Assembly: GCF_026745355.1 (NCBI RefSeq)
Contig: NC_079209.1
Coordinates: 13,460,341-13,524,340, forward strand
Source of the DNA: Beta vulgaris subsp. vulgaris
Taxonomy: Eukaryota > Streptophyta > Magnoliopsida > Caryophyllales > Amaranthaceae
DNA: 64,000 nt
Reading direction: 5' to 3'
Shown here: positions 46,418-57,469 of the stretch, one piece after another
How positions within the stretch are numbered: the first letter of the stretch is position 1
Layout: each line of letters opens with the position of its first letter
Translations under genes and position numbers: made by a program
The notes under the pieces: model-generated
Told to the model about the DNA's origin: nothing
Seen by the model: only the letters and a program-made list of their open reading frames with translations
Databases searched by the model: none

Positions 46418-46563
46418 ATAATTTTTTTTATTTAGTAAGTAGAATTTCATTGAAAGACAAGAAGGGGGAGAAATTGGGGATCGCTTTTGTATGGGGTGAG
46501 AATTGAACCCCTGTCACAGAGATAAAAAGAGGGCTCAAAATCACTAGACCAACCTTGATCTTC
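46418..46563 (-). mobile_element. tRNA-derived SINE
   Basis: On the minus strand TGGTCTAGTGATTTTGAGC resembles box A, and GGTTCAATTC box B. It ends in an A-rich tail. A 12 bp duplication ACCTTTGTTCTT flanks it (46406-46417 and 46564-46575). Confidence 0.88.
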
Positions 46564-46639
46564 ACCTTTGTTCTTTAATACTTGCTTATAACCTTTGTTG
46601 CAAGAGTATAGAACATAACCTATGTGAGTAATAAATATT

Positions 46640-46840
46640 ATTTTTTTTTTATAAGAAAAGATAATTGGTCCGAATACCAACCCCTACTAAGCTACTAGCA
46701 TGTATGGCACATCAGTTCACAGGCTGCATACAAGGCTAAACAACCCAAAAGTAAATTCCCCAATATACTGTTGGGATGAGGATTCTGGTCAATGTCCCAG
46801 AATTCGGGGTGGTACTCCATTGAATTACCACCTCTCACTC
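46640..46840 (-). mobile_element. SINE-like retroposed element
   Basis: On the minus strand it ends in an A-run and is flanked by AATAAATATT (46630-46639 and 46841-46850). Box A and B are weak, so the class is less certain than for the other SINEs here. Confidence 0.65.
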
Positions 46841-47080
46841 AATAAATATTCCTTGTAAGAGTACATAACTGATAAAAAAAATGTTACAAGTATTGATAAG
46901 CATCTCCCAAAAAAAAAAACTGCAAGTATAAGTAAGGGAGGCATACTATATACTTTTTTTGTTTCAAAATACTTTTTAAGGGGTTGTTTCAAAATACTGG
47001 ACACACTTTTCATAACACGCTTGCCAATGCACATTCTAATTTCCTATAAGAAATTATAAAAAGTTGATATCTTGAAAGTG

Positions 47081-48162
47081 CGGGGCCATATTTGGGCACG
47101 GGCAAGAGGGACATATTCCCAGGACCCCAAAATACAAAGTCCAAGTTAATAAAGGCTAAAGAGAAAAAAGGAAAAGTTTAAAAAACAAAAAAAAAAAAAA
47201 AACCATCACATTGCGGACTATCGAGAATAGCGCTGAATTTACAACCTACTCAGTCCACCTCTTTTCCAATTTTTGGGAGTTTCCATACTTATTCAATTGT
47301 CCCACTTCTTTTCTAATTCAATTCTAAAGCTTATATCCCTTTTTATTCTCCAGTTGTAAAATGTTTGGCGAAAATCTACAAACAACTTGACGATGATTCG
47401 TCTTATAAATAATGATCTTCTAAAATGTTCAATTTCTATCGGGATTAAAAGCGTCAAATTTATCTATATCTCCTCTTTCTATTATTCTTCACATCTCAAT
47501 TACTCATTAATTTTCTCTCTTTCTTATGTTATTTTTCTCCTTCTTTACTTTGGAAATTTAGGTGTTGTTTGGTTGGAAGCTATTTCTCTTGGAAATAGAA
47601 ATTCCTAGGAAATACATTATGGGTGTTGTGTTTGGTTGGAGGGAAATGGGAGAAGCATAGGAAATACAAATTCCAAGGGAAATAGAATTTCCCATGAAAC
47701 ATGGGAAATCACTCACCAAGCCCCCCCTTGGTGAGTAATTTCCTAGGAAATGCAATTTCCTATGGTGTCATCCAAACAATTTTGTTTAATTCCTAGGAAA
47801 TTAACAAGGGAAAGAATTTCCCATGAAATGTAAATTCCCATGGGAAATTACTTCCCGTGTGAACCAAACGAGGCCTAATTAGTTCCAAAGTTGTTTTTTC
47901 AGTGGTTTGATACTCCAAAAACTCAATTGTTCAAGGAGATTCTACCAATCACACAAGAATATTCGGGTAATTTCACTAGATTTCGTATGAGATTTGATTT
48001 TTTTTATTATTACACTGTTTTTTAAGGCAATAAAAAGTGTCATTTACAACAATCTTTTGTACTCATTACATACTCCAAAAAATGATTTTTTTTATCGTTT
48101 ATTAAATAGGACCCCGTTTTGTAGTTCTCCCATGGGTCACTAATAACTCCAAAATGGGCCTG
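47081..48162. mobile_element. hAT-like non-autonomous element inside the MITE
   Basis: Both sides carry the 8 bp TGAAAGTG (47073-47080 and 48163-48170). The ends CGGGGCCATATTTGG and, inverted, CAGGCCCATTTTGG are imperfect repeats. No transposase is visible. A Tourist-like MITE is nested inside. Confidence 0.75.
47561..47875. mobile_element. Tourist-like (PIF/Harbinger) MITE
   Basis: The ends GGTGTTGTTTGGTT and, inverted, GGCCTCGTTTGGTT resemble Harbinger-type MITE ends. They are preceded by TTA and followed by TAA. The interior is dense in GGAAAT and CCTAGG palindromic words. Confidence 0.65.
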
Positions 48163-48247
48163 TGAAAGTGTATACCAAAACGAATCTAACAATATCTCAC
48201 TTGACAATATTTTTCTTATAGAAAAATCACAAACAAAATAGAATATG

Positions 48248-48380
48248 TTTTTTTTTTTTGATCCATATGAGCCACGAAGGCGGTACAAAGTACAAATTAA
48301 AGAAGGGGAGGGGGATTCGAACCTGTGACCTATCGTTCACAGTACCTCAATCTTAACCACTAGGCCAAGACATCCTTGGT
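48248..48380 (-). mobile_element. tRNA-derived SINE
   Basis: On the minus strand TGGCCTAGTGGTTAAGA (box A) and GGTTCGAATCC (box B) are near-consensus. The tail is a T-run on the plus strand. A perfect 16 bp duplication AACAAAATAGAATATG flanks it (48232-48247 and 48381-48396). Confidence 0.92.
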
Positions 48381-48441
48381 AACAAAATAGAATATGTGAA
48401 TAGTGCAAAAGTCAAATCATGTGGAGTATTTTGAAACATAG

Positions 48442-49369
48442 TAATTACAGTGGTTGTATATTTTACCTGGCTGCATTATTATCTTAACTTTTTGCTTTTA
48501 AATTAGATACAATGTTTGACATTTACCATTGTCAACCCACAATCTTGAATTTTCTACCACTAATATCTCAATAATATCTTTCAAAAAAAAAAAAAATCTC
48601 AATAATAAAGTTTTTTCAATGTGTTTTCTGTGACCACCATAATCCAAACCAAGAAAACGTCCTGTTTCAAATTTTCATATCTGGCCAAAGCCTAACAACG
48701 TCTCTTTGACGAGGGATTTCTTCTTGGATTACCTTTCCTAGCTTGTGATGATCCGCTACATTCATTCAAGAAGTTAGCTGCTTTTGTTATTCGATCAGAC
48801 AGTTTTCCACATGATAAAGTTGTTCGTCTCGTTGAGTCATTTTTCAAAGATTGTAAGTTTGTAAAGTAGAGATGGATGTTTATAGGAACATAATAGAAAG
48901 TGACAATCTTTCAGTTTTGAATTTCATCAAGCGTATTGGAAAATTATATAGGATATTCACAACATCATTTGTGATGTTGAGGTGGATTTGCTTCAACTCT
49001 CTTTCCTTTCATTACTGTTTTCAAGAGGTAATCAGACCGCAAATTTCATCATCAATTGAGGGCACAACAACGCTACCCTTTTTTTTTAACTCTTAAAGAA
49101 GTTTGTAGAACTTCAAACAAGATTCGTTGAAAAAGAAAGGAGGAAGGGAGAAAGAATTTCTGATGTAAGAATTTTCTCACCAATGAAAAGCTAGATTACA
49201 ATCTTACAGCCAATCAAAATAAAGCATTATTACAAGTACAAGGCAATAACAGAAAAAAAGATTTAACTAAGTTGAGTTGGCAGGAAGTATGCATACTGAT
49301 TTCTAATGGAAATTAGGCGGAAATATAGTGGGAATTTTGGTGAACACTTGGTTTAAGTTAGTTAATTGT
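48442..49369. other. Intergenic DNA with one coding-like fragment
   Basis: Apart from 48708-48869 I see no gene or element ends. It contains runs of A and T and no clear repeat. Confidence 0.45.
48708..48869 (+). pseudogene. Unidentified protein-like fragment
   Basis: 54 codons ending in TAG read DEGFLLGLPFLACDDP, then LHSFKKLAAFVIRSDSFPHD and VVRLVESFFKDC. The composition and spacing look like a real protein exon, but no ATG precedes it in frame nearby. I do not recognise the family. It may be a host gene fragment or chance. Confidence 0.35.
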
Positions 49370-49870
49370 TGTTGTTGGGAAGAGGAAGAAATATGGACAC
49401 TGTTTCTGTCAGGATATTAAGAGATTGTGGTATGTTGAGAGACTTGATGTGAGTTCCAAGAAGGTACACCTGAGCTCCGTTATCTGTATGTCGAAAACCT
49501 GCAAAACAAGTTAGCCTTCCCCGGGGTGGTCCCGGGATCGCCCCTTCGACGCTCAAGTCAGGAAATGATTGAGGTAGAGAGATAAAATGATCAATGTAGA
49601 GAGAGATGCTCTGAGTTTTGTAGCTTCGAGTTGCTTACCTTTGGATAGATGGGACACCACTATTTATAGAGGATGTTACCTCCAATAAATGACGGTATTT
49701 TAGTCAGCTACAGTCGGTGGAGGATTGTCTTCCCTAGATATAGAGGTATTTTCTGACTACTAGTTAGTGGATTTTAGGTTATTTTTTATTAGGTGATGCA
49801 ACTTTAGCCTGTCAAATTCTGCCGCCGTTAATGAGGAGACGATTTATTTTTACTTTATCTAAATTAATTA
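49370..49870 (-). repeat. LTR-like sequence related in plan to the Tat LTRs
   Basis: It shares with the Tat LTRs (50218, 61510) the order GAGCTCCG, CTGCAAAA, a GC-rich block, an AAGTCAGG/GTCGGGT word, an AGAGAGA tract and TATTTATA (49661, a minus-strand TATA). Exact ends are unclear and no duplication is found. It may be a truncated solo LTR. Confidence 0.4.
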
Positions 49871-49944
49871 TAGTATTACACTAACTTACTTTGAAGAACA
49901 TTTGTTCTTTGAAGCATCTCACATTTGCTTTATGTTTTTGGTGT

Positions 49945-50217
49945 ATGAGCAAGAAATTAATATCCCCAAATCTCATTCCATTTGATCTGGAGATTAAAAA
50001 GACTGGTCGTAACTCAGAACGAAAACTAAGTAAGAAAAGTTGTCTGCAGGGTCACCCTCCCAAAAGACAACTTCTTCACCATCCTTACCACGATAAGAAT
50101 CCCCTGTCACACCTATTTCTCTTAAATGGGTGACGACATTAAACCAACCTTCAGAGATTATGCACAACCATCTCCTGATAATGTGCTCAATAGGGTACGG
50201 TTTCCTACTATCGTTGT
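49945..50217 (+). pseudogene. gag: Athila-like gag relic, 5' part
   Basis: MSKKLISPNLIPFDLEIKKT resembles the Athila gag N-terminus. After a frame change MGDDIKPTFRDYAQPSPDNV leads to the Tat insertion at 50217. No primer site or LTR of its own is seen upstream. Confidence 0.7.
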
Positions 50218-50843
50218 TGTTACGCAGTGCTAAACTCGTAAATCAATACTACTATCGCCAACAATAGGTTCTATAATAGGAGACTTGTGCAATAACGCCT
50301 GGACTCAAAACCCAAAATTGAGCTCCGCCTTCGGACCTGCAAAAAAGGGACCCACCCTGGAGGTTTGGGTGGTATTTCCCCCTCCGAAGCTTAAGTCGGG
50401 TATCAGGAGTAGAAAAGGAAACTCTTAGAGAGAGAAAGTAAATAGAGAGAGAATTTATGGCAGAATAACAGTACACCGCTCTGAAAAACGTACATTTCTC
50501 CTGATCGAGGACTATTTATAATGTTTGGAGTAATTGTTGTACCCTGAGGTCACCCTAATTTGGGAGCACCTGATTGGTTGAGCAATAGTGCTATGACACA
50601 TGGCAATCATTGAATGGAGAGTACACATCATCTATTCTATAAAGATGCCCTTGGTAAATGCTGGGCCTAAGTACAGATTGGGCCAGAAGGAGGGCTAGTA
50701 CAATTCTCTTTATTCAGAAAGGTGTACTTTAGGCCATGCACTTTTCTGGACCATGTACTTTACCACATCAACAAAGTGCCACGCGTAGGGCTATGATGAA
50801 GCCACGTGTCCTACATATTGCAGTTGATTTTTAGGCTACAAGA
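50218..50843 (-). repeat. 3' LTR of the Tat element
   Basis: Plus strand TGTTACGCAG to GGCTACAAGA. The minus-strand TATA (TATAAATA) is at 50513-50520. The last bases differ from the 5' LTR copy (AGA versus ACA). Confidence 0.85.
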
Positions 50844-50858
50844 TTTACCCCTTAAAAG
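50844..50858 (-). other. Polypurine-like tract of the Tat element
   Basis: The minus strand reads AAGGGGTAAA near the 3' LTR start. The position is right but the match is loose. Confidence 0.5.
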
Positions 50859-51262
50859 AGGATTTTTACCATTTAGGCACCCAGACGGTTGAAGTTCTCT
50901 TTTAATCGACGAGAACTGCCCTATCTTTTTCAAGATGAAATAGGCGCCATTTTGCCGGTCTCAACAGGTCAACCCTCAAGGGTTTTTGAAGTGCAACGGT
51001 AATTTGACCGGAGGGGGAGGTCATTTTTAACTCCCTATAAATATGACCCCTTGTCCTTTCTGAAATCACTTTCACATCTTTGAGAGAATTTTTTTAGAGA
51101 GAGAGACTCTACTCAATTTTTCACTAAACTTTAGAGAGAGGAAGAGCCTTCGTCCCAGATCTCGTTAAGTTTCCTCAATCCGTCCAAGTAATTCAAACAC
51201 GTATCTCCTTCTTCTTGTAGTTCTTAATTTGCGTTCTTCTTTTTCACTCTTTTTAAGAAAAA

Positions 51263-54200
51263 ATGGATTCGTTCTCTTCATCGAACAATCCCAGCCGCTT
51301 AAGGGTTGGTCTTAACCCTAGAACAGAGAGCCTTTTTTCTTCGGCACATTCTAGAGTTGGGCCTATTCTGGCCGGACATGCATTTTTTTCATAGACATGG
51401 ACAAAAAAGTCAGACGACCCAATCTTTACCTGTGCAGGGTAATCTTGGCGCGTCAAGCAAACAACTCGCATTAGACGGGGGGTAAATTTCCCAGCCTCCA
51501 GCTCAGAAATGGAGGCATCAACAGGCCGAATCCCTACTAAGGAGGAGCGCGAAGTTCAAAGCGCCCAACCAGCGAACATAACCCTTTCTCCTAAAAACGT
51601 CCAGGAGGAAAGAATCAATGAGAGACCTTCGGAGGCCAGCTCGTCCGAATAAGGTATGACGGTGGACGAGGCCAACGAGGTAGAAACTTCACTAAACCCG
51701 TCCAACATTTCGGACGAACCTTCTACTATTTCTTCTGGAATTAGACGCCGCCTAGGTCCTTTGTCCGACCCTAGGTTCATCTTAGCTGACAATAGTTTGC
51801 TTGGACGGGTAGGTGCAGACCTTAAACATTTTTCCTCGGCCATACCTATGCCGGTGTATTCCTTTGTTCTTCCTGGCCGGGAGGGTTACGATTTCCTTTG
51901 CATCCATTCATAAGCCGCCTTCTTCATCATTACAACATCGGCCACAATCAAATGGCTCCTAACTCATGGCAGAACATCCTAGCATTTCTGGCCGTCTGTG
52001 AGTTAAAGGGAGTTAATCCCTCTTTGGCTGCCTTTACTCAGATACATTATGTATCTAAGGTTCCACTAAAACAATAGATGGAGCTTGGTTCGGTATTTGC
52101 AATCGTCATGGCTTCCTGACGTCTTGGGATAAAAAGTCCAAAATTTACGCTTGGAAGGCAGAGTTTTTATTCGTCCAAGCTCCTACTGAAGCCATAGACA
52201 GACACTGCCGCTATTTCCGCCGAGCCCCAACTAACACTAGACGAATGACATCATTCCTAGAGCTGAAGGATTACTCAGCCGAAGAAAGGATGGAGTACTT
52301 ACGTATTGCGGAGTACTCTACCCCAAAAAACTCGTCCTTCAAGGGTCCTTCCAGCTGGATTCCTTTTAAGGAGATCTTTTATAATGAGAATTTTCTGGTT
52401 GCCGCAGGCTTGCGGCAGGCCGGGGATAGAGGTATGTTTGCTCTAATTTTGCTAAGTAAGTAGCTTCGTCTAATGACTGTATCTTAACCGCAGTGCTTTT
52501 CTTTTTCAGCTGCAGCCAAAGCCGTCAAAAAAAAGTCTTGGCTAGGGGATATAAGCATGTCTAAATTCACCAGCTCGCTATGGAAGGAGTACAACAAGTC
52601 CAATTCAGAAAAAAGGACGGACACTTTGGTAATAAATTTCTTTTTTCCTTTTTTTTTTTGCCAGCTAACATCTTCTTTGGACGAACCCTTCTCTAGATCG
52701 TAAGGCATCCAAGAAACCTCAAGCCGGTCCCTTTCAGCACATGAGGCTCGTTAGGGAAAAGTGGCCATGCTCCCTATGGTCGGTTTTCTCCCTTGGCTAG
52801 GGGTCGTCCAGAGAGTTCCTTTAACTCATCTGGATGAATCCCTGTCCAACTCGAAAGGCGGCCAAGCTCCCTATCGCCAGCTTTCTTCCTTAGTTAGGGA
52901 TCGTCCAGAGAATTCCTTTAATTCATTTCGCCGAATCCCTATCCAGCTCGAAAGGCGGCCAAGAAATTCAATGACGATCTTATCCTTTGTCAATACCTCA
53001 TCCAGGAACCATCGTTTTATTTGGTTTCTGGACGATCTATCTTTTAAAAGGTCTTGCCGCTCTTCAAGGACGAGTCTTTCTTCTTTTGACACTTACATTT
53101 TTTACTTGTCTTTTTTCAGAAAAATGCCCCAACGTCCAAAGCACTGGCAGAATAAGCGGCCACAAAAAAGAGACCGGCCGCGATAGCAGATGGCCCTCCT
53201 ACTAAAAAATCCAAGGGCTTTACGGCCAAAAAGAAGAAGGTTTATCGGCCTTCTCTGCCGAAGATCGAAATTCCTCCTCCGACGGAGGAGACGGCCATGG
53301 TCCCCTATATTGGCGAAAGGGGTTTGGCACCCCCTACTACCACTGAACAACCGGACGCAGTTGTTATCTTGGACGAGACCGAAGAGGCTGAAGAGCAAAC
53401 TCCTCAGCCGGACGCGGCTAAGGACGGCTCGGCTTACTCCGGGCCGGTAGCGGGGCTAGTATGGCAGATGCCTCCAGCTTATAGATCGGCCTCTCGATCT
53501 TCTGGTGAGTCCTATTATTCTAACGTAGTTAGGTCTTTGGGCGTGGGCGGGCGTCCAATGAGTCCGTCCAACAGACTGGCCGTGGTTATACCCGTCCGAA
53601 ATACTGACGACTCTCCTCTTTCAGATAAAGGCAAAGAGGCAGCTGAAGTAGCTCCTAATGTTTCTACGATATTGTCGGACGATGACTCCTCGGCCGCATC
53701 TGCGAGGATAACTTCGGCCGACCGTGAGAAGCTCAAGCTGGAGCTCTTCAAATGCTTTCCCGGGCCTTATATTAAAGGCTTGAGAGGTGCTGCATCTCGA
53801 CATGTAGGCTACATGTCTCAACTAGATGCCGAGATATAACTTTTGTTTCTTTGCCGTTCTTCTTTAATACTTGTCAATTTGGTTTCCTTTTTTGATCGTC
53901 CTGACATGTTTTGACCTTGCCTTTTTCCGCTTTTTACTCGCAGCATAATAACAAAGGACTAGGCAAGGTTGCTCAGGAATGAAAATAAGCAACTCGTCCT
54001 GGATGCTTCATCCGCTGGGGACAAGGCTCAATTCGCCATGGCCGAGCAGGAAATTCTGCATCGCCAGTCGAGAGAGGCCTGGGAGAGGCGTTCGTCCGAG
54101 CTTGAGTCGGCCAATAAAAAATATCTCGTCTGGCTAACGGAGCTTCTGACGAGAAGGATGCCCTTGAGCTGGCTCTCAAGGTCGAAAGGAACACCGCCCT

Positions 54201-54549
54201 CTTGACGGCCGTTGAGCTCCGGAGAGAAAATTGCTATCTCCAGGCGAAGAACCACGAGCTGAAGCAGGAGGTCGCGGAAACCTTCAACTCTGCCAAGGGG
54301 GCTCTTCACGAAGTTATAGAAACTTCAAAGTCCTGGGCTGTGAAGGCATTCGAAATGCTGGCCGAGGCTGACGACGTTCCTAGATACGAACGTCGTCTAA
54401 ACTTTCAAGAAAGCCTTGACAAAGCCACTCTGGCCAGGGAGGAGCTTCCGATTTTTCAAGAGTCTTCGGACGACGAAGAAGAGGAGGAAGCGACCGACTC
54501 AGAGGCTCACACCAACGACACCAACCTCCCTCCTGAGCAGAACGCTTAG
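51263..54549 (+). pseudogene. Antisense ORF of the Tat element (putative gypsy-type transposon domain)
   Basis: On the strand opposite to pol. It starts MDSFSSSNNPSRL. The region near 51900-52060 reads HPFISRLLHHYNIGHNQMAP then NSWQNILAFLAVCELKGVNP, which resembles the PF04195 family found in antisense ORFs of plant Tat elements. WFGICNRHGFLTSWD follows in another frame. A likely intron starts after QAGDRG (GTATGT, about 52431) and ends TTTTTCAG (52509). The 53190-53840 part is Pro/Ser/Asp-rich. The 3' end (53960-54549) is a long coiled coil (ELRRENCYLQAKNHELKQEV) with an acidic tail ending EQNA. Stops and frame changes near 51391, 51650, 51910 and 54140 break it. Function unknown. Confidence 0.75.
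52761..52975 (+). repeat. Tandem duplication, 97 bp period
   Basis: GGCC(A/T)(A/T)GCTCCCTAT begins units 97 bp apart (52763 and 52860), with a third start at 52957. The copies differ at scattered sites. It lies within a probable intron of the antisense ORF. Confidence 0.85.
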
Positions 54550-55680
54550 CTCTATTTTCGTTAGATCTTGGCCGCAGGCCTTTTTTGTACTTAGGCGTAA
54601 TTTTTCTTTCTTTTTTAGCCTAGATTGGTATCTTCTTTAGTCATTTTTTATAATAGAATCTCTTATTTCAATCATTCCCTCTTGTTTTCAAACTTTCAAA
54701 TTTCTCATTAAGTCTTACACCATCTTGGCTAACTCTGAATAATCACGGACGAATTGTCCTGGACGAAGAGAATTATAACTTTAACTGTTTAACAATGGAT
54801 GAATTCAATCCAAACGTTATTTGAGCACCAAGTGCCAAAGTTATTCGGCCTAAAATTTGGACGTTCTAATCATGGACGAACTAATCCAAACATTATTTGA
54901 GCACCAAGTGCCAAAGTTATTCGGCCTAAAGTCTGGACGTTCCAATCATGGACGAATTGATCCAAGCATTATTTGAACACCAAGTTCCAGAGTTACTCGT
55001 CAAAACTTGCATAAGGGCTTGCTCGTCTGCACACCTAGGTCATTTCTTGACACTTGATTCTGGACGATTTTCTACTTGCTTTAGTGTATTCACTATGTAT
55101 TGGTTATCTCCCCCCCTTCTTGGACGAAGAGGGTTGGGCAAATTCTTCGTTTTGAGAAGGAGAACGACCATGCTTGATAATGACATACTTTGCAAGGTAG
55201 AATACTTTAGGATATTGGCAATCCGTCCTGGTTTCTGTTTGTAATAACTTATTCCTTTACTAAGGTGGTTATTACTGTGAGTGGCCCTTTGACGGAAAGT
55301 AAGACCCCTTTACTAAGGTTTCTTAATTCCGGCCGTCTTCGTTTAGAAAATTGATGTTAACTTTATAAGTTTATCAATTGATGGCTTTCGTCATGTTTAA
55401 ACCTTAGTGATTTATAATATGTTTGGCCGATATCCTAATAGAAGTATTTTTGTTTTGCTGCTCTTTATTTATGATTTTGTTCTAGACCACCGTTTTGGCT
55501 GGTGATAAGATGCCCCTAATCAAATAGTAAGACATAACAAGTAAAGAGACAATCATAGAGCGAAAGCAGATTTGTATTATATGAATTTTGCTTGGCTGAG
55601 AGCCAAGATAAATGTATACATTTCTACTTTTTCATTAATGTGCCCTGGCACTTTGTTAGCAGGAAGCTACAACTTTCAAA
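54550..55680. other. Tat spacer between pol and the antisense ORF
   Basis: Contains a ~76 bp tandem repeat (54795-55010) with units starting ATGGA(C/T)GAA and sharing CACCAAGTGCCAAAGTTATT. I find no further gene. GGACGA words recur. Confidence 0.7.
54795..55010. repeat. Tandem repeat, 76-77 bp period, almost three copies
   Basis: Units start at 54795, 54872 and 54948. The third copy is more diverged. Confidence 0.85.
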
Positions 55681-56700
55681 TTACATCAGATGTAGTATTT
55701 TTTCAAAGTGTCCGAGTTCCACGCACGTCCGAGGAATAGGACGACCATCCATACCCTCCAGACGGAAGGTACCATTTTGAACCTCTCGAGTAATCTTGTA
55801 AGGTCCTTCCTAATTCAGCGTGAGCTTGCCCATTTCTTTGGCACGACTAATTGATTCCATTTTCCTTAGGACAAGATCCCCCACCTTCAATGACCGTCTG
55901 GCCACCCTCTTGTTAAACTCGCGAGCCATTCATAGCTTATACAGCTGCATTCTTAATAGAGCATTTCCCCTGACTTCAAGAACTTGATCCAAAGCCGTGC
56001 GAAGAGCAGCCCAGTTGGCTTCCTCTGAAAATAGCATGACTCGTAGAGTGGGTTCTTCTATGTTAATGGGAAGGACTGCTTCTGATCCGCAGACGAGCAT
56101 AAATGGAGTCTCTCCAGTCGAGTTCTTGTCCGTATTTCTGATTGACCAAAGAACTAACTGGAGCTCTTCTACCCATAACCTTTTGCATCGTCTAGCTTTT
56201 TCTTTATGTCGTTCGAGAGAATTTTGTTAAATGACTCTACTTTCCTGTTTGCTTGAGGATGAGCAACGGCAGCAAATTGGCCTTTAATGTACTGCTCGGC
56301 CAACCATTCCTTGAGCTTAGACATCTCAAACTGCGGTCCATTGTCGAAGACAATCGACTGAGGCATACTAAATCTTGTAATGATGTTCTTCTAGATAAAG
56401 CTTTTTACATCATTAGTGATGATCCCTCTCATTGCCTCAGCTTTGTCCCATTTAGTGAAGTAGTCCACTACTACTAACACGAATTTTTTCTGCCCGACAG
56501 CCTCATGAAATGGCCCCAAGATATCCATCCCCCATTTGGCGAAGGGAAGGGGAAACATAATTGGGGTCAGATAATTGGACGACTTTTGATGCATGTTACC
56601 ATGCCTCTGACAGCTATCGCATTTCTTAGCATAGACTAGGGCGTCTTCTTTTAAGGTGAGCCAATAATACCCTATCCTTAATGCCTTCTCCCTTAATGAT
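55681..56700 (-). pseudogene. int: Tat integrase
   Basis: The core begins KWGMDILGPFHEAVGQKKF (first Asp), with VVVDYFTKWDKAEAM. The second Asp is in IVFDNGPQFEM, and the Glu in ANRKVESFNKILSNDI. After frame changes the C-terminus reads RTALDQVLEVRGNALLRMQL and ends HFEKILHLM with a stop at 55681-55683. In-frame breaks near 55920 and 56380 are seen. Confidence 0.85.
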
Positions 56701-56829
56701 CTTCCCCCAATGTGAGAGGCGCAAGCTCCTTCATGTAACTCTTTTCAGACATCCAACCCGTCTTCCCTGGTAATGCACTTCAATAGTGGCCGGTTGAATG
56801 CTTTTTTATACAGGGCCTCATCCCAAAGC

Positions 56830-57390
56830 TCGAACTACTTGTCCCTTGCCTTCATATACTTAACTTCCAAGGGATGTGATGGTAGGCGTCCAGTCTTCTT
56901 GAATTCAAGGATAGGATCCATCCAGACATATCCTCGGCTGAGGAACAAAACTTGCTCTTGATCAATACTCTTTGCCAGCTTTACCTCCCAAAACGCAGTT
57001 CGCGGCACGTCCCCTTTGGCCGAACTGGCCAGTTTTGAGAGAGCGTCAGCCTGATGATTCTTCGACCTTAGAACCTGGTCGAGCACAAACCGTTTCAAGT
57101 TTTTATTTCTTCTTGAATTAACTTCATGTATTATTCCATAGAGGCCTCTTTACACTCGAAGTCTCGATTGACTTGGCTGGCGACCAACAGGGAATCGATT
57201 TTTGCCTCAATCTCCAAGGCTCCAGCTGCTTTGCACATTTTGATACCGGCTAACAACGCTTTATATTCTGCTTCGTTGTTTGACGCCTGGAATTTAAATC
57301 TGAGTGCATACTCAAATTTGTCCATTTCTTGTGATTGGAAAATTATCCCACCCCCACAACCATTGGCGGTTGACGACCCATCAACCACCA
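56830..57390 (-). pseudogene. Second (archaeal-type) RNase H domain of the Tat element
   Basis: VDGSSTANGCGGGIIFQSQ gives the first Asp, NNEAEYKALLAGIKM the Glu, and IEAKIDSLLVASQVN the second Asp. SKNHQADALSKLAS supplies the final Asp in the next frame. An additional RNase H between the first RNase H and integrase is a known trait of the Tat lineage. Confidence 0.85.
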
Positions 57391-57469
57391 GCGTCTAATG
57401 CCTTCTGCCACCAGCTGGATCTTGGACGAGTTCAATTATAGGCCGAGTAAGCTCTACAATGAAATCAGC

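Larger units (their letters stand above)
46953..48441. mobile_element. Stowaway-like MITE, copy 3, with nested insertions
   Basis: The outer arms share GTTTCAAAATACT and its complement AGTATTTTGAAAC, with TA at both edges. The family core ACGAATCTAACAATATCTCA is at about 48179. The arms are separated by a hAT (47081-48162), and a SINE (48248-48380) sits in the right arm. Confidence 0.7.
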
